Source of the DNA: G963677445 sp963677445 | GTDB taxonomy: Bacteria > Bacteroidota > Ignavibacteria > Ignavibacteriales > Melioribacteraceae | DNA: 64,000 nt | NCBI GenBank assembly: GCA_963677445.2 | Contig: CAXXGF010000071.1 | Coordinates: forward strand, 1 to 64,000 | Direction: 5' to 3' | Shown: in pieces, positions 43,640 to 52,816 of the stretch | Numbering within the stretch: the stretch's first letter is position 1 | Layout of the letters: each line of letters opens with the position of its first letter | Translations under genes and position numbers: made by a program | Notes under the pieces: generated by a model | Database searches by the model: none | What the model was told of the DNA's origin: nothing | What the model saw: the letters and a program-made list of their open reading frames with translations, nothing else

Positions 43640-46354
43640 ATGACAGCAAACTCTGTAACACCCGGGGAAAAATGGTATCGGAAAGATACTGATGAAGTTT
43701 TGACTTTTCTGAATACTTCCGTTGAGGGACTTAGTGAAAATGAAGCGGCTTCACGGCTCAATAAATATGGAAAAAACGAAATTGAAAAGGAGGAAAAAAC
43801 ACCAGCCTGGATTCTTCTTCTGGGTCAATTTAAAAGTTTGCTTATAATTATATTGATCATCGCCGCGCTCGTATCGGCGGCTATAGGTCAGATGGTGGAA
43901 GCTGTCGCGATTATCATTATCGTGATTCTGGCCGGTGTACTCGGATTTTTCCAGGAATACCAGGCGGGCAAATCGCTCGAAGCCTTACAGAAAATGGCTG
44001 CTCCCAACACAACTGTTAAAAGAAATGGTGAAAAAAAGATTGTCGCGGCGAGGGATGTAGTTCCCGGCGATATAGTGATTCTTAACACCGGCGACCAGGT
44101 GCCTGCTGATTGCCGTCTTCTGGAGGAGCAGAATCTTAAAGTCAATGAATCATCCCTTACGGGGGAATCACTGCCTGTGAATAAACGTTCCGGAAAAATA
44201 GATTCGGATGAGACGGCGCTGGGCGACAGAAAAAATATGATATACATGGGCACTTCTCTTTCCTTTGGCCGGTGTACGGCTATCGTTGTTGAAACGGGAA
44301 TGAATACCGAATTCGGTAAAATTGCCGATCTTCTCCGCACTTCGGAAAACCGCCAGACTCCGCTTCAGAAAAACCTGGATGAGCTTGGCAAAAAAATTGG
44401 AATATTCGCGATTGTGCTTGCGGCCGTGCTTAGTTTGCTTGGAATATTGCGGGGATACCAGATAATTGAAATGTTTGTCTGGGGTGTTGCGCTGGCAGTG
44501 GCAGTTATTCCGGAAGCGTTGCCCGCCGTTGTTACTATAAGTATCGCGCTCGGTGTAAGAAGAATGGTAAAAAGGAAGGCGCTCGTCCGAAACCTGCCCG
44601 CGGTTGAAACACTCGGGTCCACCAATATTATCTGCTCTGATAAAACCGGCACTCTTACCCAGGATGAGATGACAATCAGAAAAATCTATAACAGCATGAA
44701 AACCTACGAAGTTTTCGGCTCGGGTTATGCGCCGTCGGGGAAATTTGTGCTTGGCAATGAAAGGATTGAACCTGAGAATTATCCTGATCTGAAGAAGATG
44801 CTTGAATGTGGCGTTTTGTGCAATGACACTTCACTTTCGAATGAAGATGACAACTGGAGCATTATTGGCGACCCTACCGAGGGGGCTATTGTTGTAGCCG
44901 CTGAAAAGGGGGGAATTAAGGTTGATGATTTAAAGGAAAAATACCCGCGTGTTTATGAAATCCCATTTTCCTCCGAGACAAAACGGATGACAACGGTTCA
45001 TCAGTATGATGGGAAAAAACTTTCCTGTGTTAAAGGAGCTCCGGAGGTAATCTTAAGTTCATGTGATTATTACCTTGAAGATGGAGAGGAAAAAGAGCTG
45101 ACAGATGAAATCCGGAGGAAGATTCTGGATGAGGAGGATAATCTAGGGGAAGAGGCTTTACGGGTTCTCGCGTTTGCTTATAAAAATCTGGATACCGAAG
45201 AGATGACAAATGAGCTTGTTGAGCAGGGGCTTGTTTTTACCGGACTTTGCGGTATGATCGATCCGCCGCGCCCTGAAGCCCGGGAAGCTATTACAAAGTG
45301 TGAAATGGCAGGTATCAAACCATTGATGATTACGGGTGATCATAAAGTTACCGCCGTCGCGGTTGCCCGCGAGCTTGGTATTCTTAAGGAGGGGGGAGCC
45401 ATAACCGGTGTTGAACTGGAAAAAATGTCGGATGAAGAAATTGATGCGGTTACTGAAAATACTGAGGTTTATGCCCGTATTTCTCCCGCTCATAAACTAA
45501 AAATTGTTAAGTCGCTGATGAAAAAAGGCAATATCGTTACAATGACCGGGGACGGGGTTAATGACGCTCCTTCTCTTAAAAATGCCGATATCGGGGTGGC
45601 TATGGGAATCAAGGGAACAGATGTCAGCCGCGAAGCATCCGACATGATTCTTACTGATGATAATTTTGCCTCAATTGTTTCGGCAATTGAAGAGGGACGA
45701 TCTATTTTTGAAAATATTAAAAAATACCTGATTTATCTGCTCAGCGGAAACCTGGGAACTGTTTTCGCTATGATCATCGCACTTATGAGCGGACTACCAT
45801 TGCCGCTAATGGCTGTTCAGGTTCTCTTTATTAACTTCCTTATGGATGGCCTGATTGCCATTGCGCTGGGTGTGGAGCCTTCGGAAAAAGGTATTATGCA
45901 GCGAAAACCGCGCGATGTAAACCAGGGAATACTTAATACCAGCACTCTTGTTTATGCTATCGGTGTGGGAGTCTGGATTGGAGTTATAACAATTGCTATT
46001 TTTATCTTTGCTCTTCAGCAGGGTATGGGTGAAGACAAAGCGGTAACGATATTTTTTGCCACGCTCATTTTTGCGCGTCTCTTTAACGGACTCAACTGCC
46101 GCTCAATCACCGAGCAGGCGATTAACATGAATATCCTTAAGAACAAGGCGCTCCTTTTCAGCAGCATATTTTCAATTCTGCTTACGGTCGCGGTGATTTA
46201 CATTCCGGTTTTGAATGGTCCTTTCCATACTGTACCGCTTGATTTTACAAACTGGCTTCTGGTTGTCGGATACGCGCTTACAGTGCTGATATTTGTTGAG
46301 ATTGGAAAAGTAATACAGAAGAAACATTTTCCGATGCTTGTTGACCAGATGTAA
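43640..46354 (+). CDS. P-type cation-transporting ATPase, Ca2+ (SERCA/PMR1-like) group
   Basis: A 904-residue P2-type ATPase. In order: an N-terminal cation ATPase domain, the actuator motif LTGESLPVN, membrane helix 4 with VIPEALPAVV (the PEGLP-type ion-binding kink, here PEALP), the phosphorylation site DKTGTLT with D334, nucleotide-binding KGAPE, the hinge MTGDGVNDAPSLKNADIGVA, and six C-terminal helices. It exports Ca2+ (possibly Mn2+) across the inner membrane using ATP. Motifs are complete and length is normal. A terminator follows 30 bases after the stop. The next gene is a Ca2+/Na+ exchanger family member, consistent with shared cation homeostasis. Confidence 0.9.
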   Translation: MTANSVTPGEKWYRKDTDEVLTFLNTSVEGLSENEAASRLNKYGKNEIEKEEKTPAWILLLGQFKSLLIIILIIAALVSAAIGQMVEAVAIIIIVILAGVLGFFQEYQAGKSLEALQKMAAPNTTVKRNGEKKIVAARDVVPGDIVILNTGDQVPADCRLLEEQNLKVNESSLTGESLPVNKRSGKIDSDETALGDRKNMIYMGTSLSFGRCTAIVVETGMNTEFGKIADLLRTSENRQTPLQKNLDELGKKIGIFAIVLAAVLSLLGILRGYQIIEMFVWGVALAVAVIPEALPAVVTISIALGVRRMVKRKALVRNLPAVETLGSTNIICSDKTGTLTQDEMTIRKIYNSMKTYEVFGSGYAPSGKFVLGNERIEPENYPDLKKMLECGVLCNDTSLSNEDDNWSIIGDPTEGAIVVAAEKGGIKVDDLKEKYPRVYEIPFSSETKRMTTVHQYDGKKLSCVKGAPEVILSSCDYYLEDGEEKELTDEIRRKILDEEDNLGEEALRVLAFAYKNLDTEEMTNELVEQGLVFTGLCGMIDPPRPEAREAITKCEMAGIKPLMITGDHKVTAVAVARELGILKEGGAITGVELEKMSDEEIDAVTENTEVYARISPAHKLKIVKSLMKKGNIVTMTGDGVNDAPSLKNADIGVAMGIKGTDVSREASDMILTDDNFASIVSAIEEGRSIFENIKKYLIYLLSGNLGTVFAMIIALMSGLPLPLMAVQVLFINFLMDGLIAIALGVEPSEKGIMQRKPRDVNQGILNTSTLVYAIGVGVWIGVITIAIFIFALQQGMGEDKAVTIFFATLIFARLFNGLNCRSITEQAINMNILKNKALLFSSIFSILLTVAVIYIPVLNGPFHTVPLDFTNWLLVVGYALTVLIFVEIGKVIQKKHFPMLVDQM

Positions 46355-46385
46355 ATAATTTTTAATTCTATCGTTTTATTCAGAA

Positions 46386-46411
46386 CCCCGGTTATTTTCG
46401 CCGGGGTTTTT
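46386..46411 (+). terminator. Intrinsic terminator of the P-type ATPase gene
   Basis: CCCCGG and CCGGGG (46386-46406) form a perfect GC-rich stem with a 9-base loop followed by TTTTTGTATTTTT. It separates the ATPase from the antiporter transcript. Confidence 0.9.
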
Positions 46412-46548
46412 GTATTTTTGTAATTTTTATTTATATACCGTCAATTATTTTTAAGTTTTTTTTTCTTAAAGCCAGACTTTTTCATATGTTTGGATAATAT
46501 ATCTTTTAAATTTTTTCACAATCTGCAATTTTTAGCGGAACACCATCT

Positions 46549-47469
46549 ATGGCAGTAGTTTTACAATCGGGCATTTTGCTGATCTGCCTTTTCGGTTTAT
46601 GGAAAGGGGCTGACCTGGTGGTGGAATCCGCCTCGGGAATAGCCAGAAAACTGGGTATGTCCGATCTGGTTATCGGGCTTACTGTCGTCGCGCTCGCAAC
46701 TTCGGCTCCGGAATTCGCCGTAACGGTTTCGGCCGCTCTCACGAACAAAGCAAATATTTCTGTCGGTAACGTGGTAGGGTCAAATATATTTAATCTCTTC
46801 TTCATTCTGGGAATACTTGCCCTTTTTTCACAGATAAAAACCAACCGCAAACTTGTATACAGGGATGGTTCAGTTCTGATTTTTACAAGTCTGATGCTTG
46901 TGATATTTTTGTATGACGGAGTTATGTCGCAGATTGAAGGGGTGATCTTCTTTTCGATGCTGCTTATTTATCTCGGTTACCTGATATTCAAAAAAGAGCA
47001 GGGAGAGGAGGCCGATAGTTCGGAATTCAAATGGTATACTTTACTACTTTTTCTTCTCGGAATAGCGATTATTGTTACATCGGGGCACTATTTTGTTGAA
47101 TCGGCAGCCGAGATCGCGAGGATGCTTGGCGTTTCGGAATGGACTATAGGTGTGACCATTGTTGCCGCCGGAACTTCCGCGCCTGAAATGGCTACCTCCC
47201 TTGTGGCTCTGCTCAAGGGGCGTCATGGCATGTCGGCGGGCAACCTTGTGGGAAGCGATATATTTAATCTGCTTGGTGTTCTGGGGGTTGCTTCGATGAT
47301 CAAGCCGCTTTCTATTTCTCCCGAAGCTTTCAGCAGTATTGTAATTCTATTCTTCGCCATCATCGTGGTTGTCACATTTCTCCGTACCGGATGGAGGCTT
47401 TCCCGGGTGGAGGGAGTTATTCTTTTACTCATTGTTGTTGTGCGATGGTATTTTGATTTTGCGATGTGA
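46549..47469 (+). CDS. Calcium/sodium antiporter of the CaCA family (YrbG-like)
   Basis: A 306-residue membrane protein with about ten helices and the two inverted alpha repeats of the Ca2+/cation antiporter family. These are VALATSAPEFAVTVSAAL with GNVVGSNIFNLFF, and VAAGTSAPEMATSLVALL with GNLVGSDIFNLLG. The paired acidic residues in the SAPE motifs bind the cation. It exchanges Ca2+ for Na+ or H+ at the inner membrane. It lies 195 bp after the Ca2+ ATPase gene, with a terminator between them, so it has its own promoter in that gap. Confidence 0.92.
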   Translation: MAVVLQSGILLICLFGLWKGADLVVESASGIARKLGMSDLVIGLTVVALATSAPEFAVTVSAALTNKANISVGNVVGSNIFNLFFILGILALFSQIKTNRKLVYRDGSVLIFTSLMLVIFLYDGVMSQIEGVIFFSMLLIYLGYLIFKKEQGEEADSSEFKWYTLLLFLLGIAIIVTSGHYFVESAAEIARMLGVSEWTIGVTIVAAGTSAPEMATSLVALLKGRHGMSAGNLVGSDIFNLLGVLGVASMIKPLSISPEAFSSIVILFFAIIVVVTFLRTGWRLSRVEGVILLLIVVVRWYFDFAM

Positions 47470-48181
47470 GAAGGGAGCGTTGAATTACGAATGAGGAATG
47501 AAGAGATCAGGGTTTGAGGACGGCGGTGGTGATGTTCATTTTGTATGGGGGCAGGATTACAATGGATAATTATTAATTCAAAAGACAAAGACTGCCGCAG
47601 ATTTTTCTGATTTATTTGGACGAAATGCCGCCAAATAAAAAAAACATAAAAATCCCGCAAAATAAAGCTCAAAAAAAGATTCTATGTGAAATACAGTGGG
47701 TGATTACTGTCGGTCCAGATAATTAAACAAAACCTTTTGTTAAAGTATAACCGGATAATCCCGACGCGTAGCTTTAAATACACTTTTTCTTTTATTACCC
47801 CGGGCGTTGTCCGGGGCTGTTGATTGTCGCGCTTTCAGCGCTAATAATAATTCCAGTTTGTCACAGATGGATACAAAACCCTGAAAGGGCGAAAGCAGCT
47901 AACGTATAAAGATATGGAAAGCTGAAAGTCGTTCCTGGCGGGACTTATAATTTCCACCCCTACATTGTCCCCCACAATGAATTGCGGGGCTATTATCTGA
48001 AAGCCTGTCCCGCGCGGTGGACAGATGAAAGAAAATAGTCCCTATTTTCAAATAGGGGAACTTGTTCAAGAATACATCAGTAAGTCCCGTCAGGGATTCT
48101 CCGCGGCGAAAAGGCGGACAGAATTATTTTTGCTATGGCTTGCCAGTTTATGATGTTTAAATTGAGAATAATCCGATATGG
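47470..48181. other. Non-coding region with several repeat families
   Basis: About 710 bases without a gene. It contains a partial copy of the GACGGCGGTGGTGATG module (47518), an AAAGACAAAGACTGCCGCAG module (47580), then a different cluster of hairpins: CCCCGGGCGTTGTCCGGGG (47798-47816), GCGCTTTCAGCGC (47829), CCTGAAAGGGCG, CCGTCAGGGATT, and TGGCTTGCCAG (48134). These resemble REP-like elements and are not gene remnants. Confidence 0.6.
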
Positions 48182-51100
48182 TTATTGATCTTTATTCAGG
48201 ACCGGGAGGGTGAAAGAGAATGTGGCGCCTTTTTCAGGATTTCCTTCGGCGCGAACTGTGCCACCATGTTTTTCTACAATTCTTTTAACAATAGCCAGTC
48301 CCACTCCGGTTCCGGCATATTCATTTCCTGAATGGAGGCGTTGAAAAACTCCAAACAGTTTATCCTTATATTCCATGTCAAATCCGCAGCCCTGGTCTTT
48401 TACGAAGTAAGTTACACTTTTTTCCTCTGAAAAGGCTCCGATTTCAATTCGTTTGACAGGTGAATCAGAGCTGTATTTAAGGGCGTTATTAATAAGATTT
48501 GTCCATACCTGGTGAATGGAGGTGGAATCTCCCTCAATATCGGGCAATGCAGAGAGGATGAAGTCAAATTCGTTATATTCTTTTTCAGTGGATATTTCTT
48601 TAAATACAGTCCGGACAATTTCGTTCATATCAAGATTTACATAATTCAGTTCACTTCTTGACAGACGGGATAACTGAAGAAGGTCTGTTATCAGTTTATC
48701 CATTTTGGTGGTGTTTTCCCTGATAATATTAATATACCTTGCGGCTTTATTATCAAGGCTTTTGGAATATTGTTTCTCGAGGTATTGAGAAAAGCCGTCA
48801 ATTGCCCTCAGCGGGGCTCTGAGGTCGTGAGAAACAGAATAGGCGAAAGCTTCAAGTTCTTTATTTGCAGCTTCCAGCTTTGCCGTTCGCCTGGTTACCA
48901 TATCCTCAAGATATAGATGGTATTTCTGTAATTCCTCTTCCACTTTTTTTTGCCCGGTTATATCCACATGGGTGCCGATCATTCTTACGGCGCGGTCGTT
49001 TTCGTCAAAAAAGGCACTCGCTCTCGACAGAATATTAATCCAGCGACCATCTTTGTGTTTCATTCGAAATTCCATCACAAAACGCTCACGTTTTTTATTG
49101 ATTACCTTCTCCAGCATCTGCCATGATTTTTTTACATCTTCCGGAGCGGTAAGCTTTTCCCATACGGAAAAATCATTGGGCAGCTGATCATACTCATAAC
49201 CGAGCATTTTTTTCCATCCGGGGGAATAATATATTTCATTAGTAACAAGATTCCAGTCGTATAGCCCATCCTGCGAAGCGTTCATCGCGAGGTTAAAACG
49301 GTTTTCACTTTCCGAGAGCTTCTTCCTTGTCTGATTTATTTCAACAAGGCTTCCGATAATATGTGCCGACGTTTTAAGTTTTTGTTTGGCCAGTTCAATT
49401 ATATAGGATGGACGGCTTTGATATTTTCTGGCAGTTTCGGTCAGAATATTAACCGGAATATTATATCTCCGTGAAATAATTTTTAAAGTCTCCTGATCGT
49501 CGGGGGGATCTCCATAACCAAAATTTACAGAACCTATTGCTTCACCGTTGGCGATAATCGGGACGGCGAAAATATGAAGTCCGCCGTAACATTCAATATC
49601 CGCGGGCAAACCTGACCGGATGCTTTTTTTCGACGCTCCGTTCCAGCAAGATTCGTGGCAGAGCCATTTTCCTGAGTTTATCGTTTCATTAATGGAATGT
49701 TTTCCAGCGTTGTGGTAAGAAGCATTATCAAGCATTTTGCACCAGCCCGATGAAAAAATACCAAAGGCGTAATCACCATTTTTTTCATATACCGCGGCGG
49801 ATGTTTCAAGCAATCCCAGGTAATCGCCGACAATATCTGCAAGCATTTTCCGCCCGACTGACTTCAGTATCAGTCCCTCTTTATTGTTTTCTGAAGGATC
49901 ACCATAAGGCTGCGAAATTTCATTGAATATAATTTCTTCCGGTTTTCTGGTCAGAAGCCATTTTATTTTTTCAAGTTCTTCCGCGGTTCTTTTTGATTCT
50001 GTTATATCTTTTATTACTCCTGAAACCTTCAGGGGATTTCCCTTATTATCCCTTTCAACAATGGCAATTGAGTGAATAGTTTTTCTTTCCCTCTTGTTTT
50101 TTGTGATGATATCAAATTCAATATCATAAGGCTTATTTTTTTCGATAAGATCGATGAGAACCTGATGCACCCACTCTCTTTCGGGAATGCAGTTTTCCAC
50201 CTCATCGGTAGTGAAATCCGAGGCGTAAAGGTCAAATCCGTATATTCTTTTTGCTTCTTCCGAACCCCAGAAATGGGTGGTTTCTAAATTATATTCCCAG
50301 TTGCCCACTTTACCGATTGACTGAGCTCTCCTGAACCTTTCTTCATTTCGCCTTAGCGCCTCCTCCATATTTTTTCTTTCGGTAATATCGACAGCAGATG
50401 TAAGATAAGCTTCTCCATCCTTATATTTAATTTTCCTGACCGATAAAGAGGCCCAGTATTTTTCTCCTGATTTTCTGCGGAGCAGTACTTCTAAGTTGTC
50501 AACCTTTCCTTTTTTCTGCACTAAAACATTTATTTTATTTCTTTCCTCCCGGGAAACAAAAGTATCGCTGATCCTGATTTTGCCGAATTCCTCAAGTGTG
50601 TATCCGGTGATATTCTGCATAGCGTTGTTAAGTGCGAGCGCCTTACCTCCAGTGTCGGAAATACCAATCGCTATTGTCGAATTTTCAAAAAGTAACCGGT
50701 ATTCATATTCAGATTCCTTAAGCGCGTCTTCGGCTTTTTTCTGGTCGGTAATGTCCCTGAGTATACCGATTGTAATTCCGCCCGGTTTTGCGGTTCGTGT
50801 TTTTATTTCAAGGAATTTACCCCTGAATTCGAGGATATAGGCTCCAATTTCGCCGGTTTTCAGAAATTGCCCGATCAGTTTAAGTATTCCGGGGAGCTGT
50901 GGGGGGGTGATAAATTGTTTCGCCAGAATCATGGCGGTTTTACCTTTCACCGATTCTCCGGAAATGCCGGTTATTGTTTCAAAAGCTTTATTTACATCAA
51001 GCACGGTTGTTTTGCGGTCGACGGCAATTATTCCATCGGCGGCGCCCATAAAAACAGAGCGGAATCTCAATTCACTTTCAAGTAACCTGAACTCTGTTTC

Positions 51101-51826
51101 CTTGCTTTCGGTAATATCTCTGGCTACGTATAAAATCTGCCTGCAAGTATTATTTTCGTTAAGAATGGGAGTATATCTTGAATCGAAATAATATGTTGAG
51201 CTGCCCGCAATTATTTTTTCAATTCTTTTTACTGACTTTTTTTCGGATGCAATTTCTACACACACATTGATTATGTCATCAGAAAGCGCTTTGGGCCAAC
51301 CAATTCTTTTACCAAGCTCCTCAATAGAAAGGCCATATAATTTATGACGGTCAATCGTTTTATAATGTCCGCAGATTGCCTGGTAGTATGCTTCATTTAC
51401 CGAAAAAATTCTGAACTGTTGATTTTCTGCCACCTCAATGAGCGCTATAAGATCGGAAATTGAATTAAAAATAAGTTCTGTGCTGTCATCCCGCGCAGAT
51501 TTATAGTTGTTATCTTTTATCTCCCGGAAAATTACAACTACTTCTTTAAGTGACTGCTCATTTTTATATATGGGGAGACATTCGAGGTTATAAACAAACT
51601 TATCAGTCGAGATCTGAAATTCAATATTCCCTTTTTTGCCGGAGCTCTTAAATTCATTGAGTGGGAAATCATCAGGAAGTCGGCGTTTGTTATAGATAAC
51701 TTTGGAAAAGTTTGTCCCTGTTTTTACTCCGGTAAGCTGTTTTGCCGCGTCATTAAAATCGGTTATGACAAAACTGTTGTCAAGAATTATTATGGGGCGG
51801 CTGGTTAAATTAAAAATATCAGGCAT
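48182..51826 (-). CDS. Multi-PAS sensor histidine kinase with a PocR-like sensory domain
   Basis: A 1214-residue soluble kinase with no membrane helix. Residues 1-~650 contain about five PAS/PAC modules, with recurrent EV...ITERK or ITDQKKAE linkers (DITESKETE, DITDQKKAE, DITERKNME). Residues ~665-850 resemble the PocR ligand-binding domain (GIFSSGWCKMLD, CHESCWNGASK, GGLHIFAVPI). A further PAS module follows, then HisKA with the phospho-accepting H near residue 1000 (SVSHDLRAPLRAIDGF) and HATPase_c with NLINNALKYS, VKDQGCGFDM and GTGVGLAIVKRIVEKHGG. It probably senses a cytoplasmic small molecule or redox state. No response regulator is adjacent, so it is an orphan. The whole 3.6 kb frame is intact. 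Confidence 0.88.
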   Translation of the reverse strand: MPDIFNLTSRPIIILDNSFVITDFNDAAKQLTGVKTGTNFSKVIYNKRRLPDDFPLNEFKSSGKKGNIEFQISTDKFVYNLECLPIYKNEQSLKEVVVIFREIKDNNYKSARDDSTELIFNSISDLIALIEVAENQQFRIFSVNEAYYQAICGHYKTIDRHKLYGLSIEELGKRIGWPKALSDDIINVCVEIASEKKSVKRIEKIIAGSSTYYFDSRYTPILNENNTCRQILYVARDITESKETEFRLLESELRFRSVFMGAADGIIAVDRKTTVLDVNKAFETITGISGESVKGKTAMILAKQFITPPQLPGILKLIGQFLKTGEIGAYILEFRGKFLEIKTRTAKPGGITIGILRDITDQKKAEDALKESEYEYRLLFENSTIAIGISDTGGKALALNNAMQNITGYTLEEFGKIRISDTFVSREERNKINVLVQKKGKVDNLEVLLRRKSGEKYWASLSVRKIKYKDGEAYLTSAVDITERKNMEEALRRNEERFRRAQSIGKVGNWEYNLETTHFWGSEEAKRIYGFDLYASDFTTDEVENCIPEREWVHQVLIDLIEKNKPYDIEFDIITKNKRERKTIHSIAIVERDNKGNPLKVSGVIKDITESKRTAEELEKIKWLLTRKPEEIIFNEISQPYGDPSENNKEGLILKSVGRKMLADIVGDYLGLLETSAAVYEKNGDYAFGIFSSGWCKMLDNASYHNAGKHSINETINSGKWLCHESCWNGASKKSIRSGLPADIECYGGLHIFAVPIIANGEAIGSVNFGYGDPPDDQETLKIISRRYNIPVNILTETARKYQSRPSYIIELAKQKLKTSAHIIGSLVEINQTRKKLSESENRFNLAMNASQDGLYDWNLVTNEIYYSPGWKKMLGYEYDQLPNDFSVWEKLTAPEDVKKSWQMLEKVINKKRERFVMEFRMKHKDGRWINILSRASAFFDENDRAVRMIGTHVDITGQKKVEEELQKYHLYLEDMVTRRTAKLEAANKELEAFAYSVSHDLRAPLRAIDGFSQYLEKQYSKSLDNKAARYINIIRENTTKMDKLITDLLQLSRLSRSELNYVNLDMNEIVRTVFKEISTEKEYNEFDFILSALPDIEGDSTSIHQVWTNLINNALKYSSDSPVKRIEIGAFSEEKSVTYFVKDQGCGFDMEYKDKLFGVFQRLHSGNEYAGTGVGLAIVKRIVEKHGGTVRAEGNPEKGATFSFTLPVLNKDQ

Positions 51827-52816
51827 ATTTCAACCAAAATGTAAGATAATATATTTGCCGAAAAAGATTATCAGGAGTCTAATTAAAAGAATAAAATAAC
51901 CATTTACTCTCTTTTTTGCAATAAAAATGAATTGCGGGCTTTATCTGACTGAGAGTATCTTATTTGTTTTCAGGCTAAAAATGTTTAATCTCGCTTGTCA
52001 AATCCGGTATGGAAATTCTCGCCCGAAGATTTGAAGAGAATTACTCCATTAGCAGTTAAATTCTACGCAAATTGGCAAGATTTTAATTAACAATTAATAA
52101 TGAACAATGAACAATTAATAAGGTAAAGAGAACCGTAGATTTCGTTGATTGATGTTGAAGAAAAGCCACTAAAACACCAAATCACACAAAAAAACTCAAA
52201 AAAACCTTATTCTTAATTTCTTAACCTTAGTAGCAGAGGATTCCCCCCCCCATAATAATTAACCTTATTATTTATTTACCCCGGATTTCCCGAACAGCAT
52301 CAGAAAGTGATGTCTGAACCATGATTAAAGGATTTTGGGATTACATGATTATTTTCGGTATCGGTATCGGTATCGGTATCGGTATCGGTATCGGTATCGG
52401 TATCGGTATTAAAAAATCAGAGTAAGAGTATGATGACCGGGTTGGGTGACGGCAGCGGGATTGTTTATTTTGCCTGAGGGGGGTGATTACGATTATTCCG
52501 TAAGGAGTTAAATTCTACGCAGAATGGCAAAATTTTTCATAAACACAGCCGGAGGCGGTAGCTTCGACTCCGCTCAGCTACCGCCGCTGGCTCAGTGTTT
52601 CTGACTTGGCCAGTTTAGGATTATGATGTTTTAAAGCTGCTATTGAAATCGTTTTTTCTTTGAAGGAATGGCGATTAGAAATATCATTCATCGATTTTTG
52701 TTATTCTTCATTGTTTTGAGTGATTATGATTGTGTTGAATCACCTTTAATATTTTTTAATATTATACTATATTATTACATTAGTTAGTTGATTTCAATTA
52801 TTCTTTCAGGCAAAAA
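51827..52816. other. Non-coding region with composite repeats
   Basis: About 990 bases without a gene. Modules seen are AGTTAAATTCTACGC at 52057 and again at 52508-52522, an AACCGTAGATTTCGTTGATT region also near 61213, GTGATGTCTGAACCATGATT at 52307-52326 and at 61085-61104, the TCGGTA tandem at 52354, GACCGGGTTGGGTGACGGC at 52433, CTTCGACTCCGCTCAG at 52562, also at 1319, and a GGCCAGTTTAGG end. Confidence 0.6.
52354..52407. repeat. TCGGTA hexamer tandem repeat (9 copies)
   Basis: Nine perfect TCGGTA units followed by TTAAAAAATCAGAGTAAGAG. The same element has only two units at 40938-40949 and at 61127-61138, so the tract length varies among copies of one repeat family. Confidence 0.9.
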
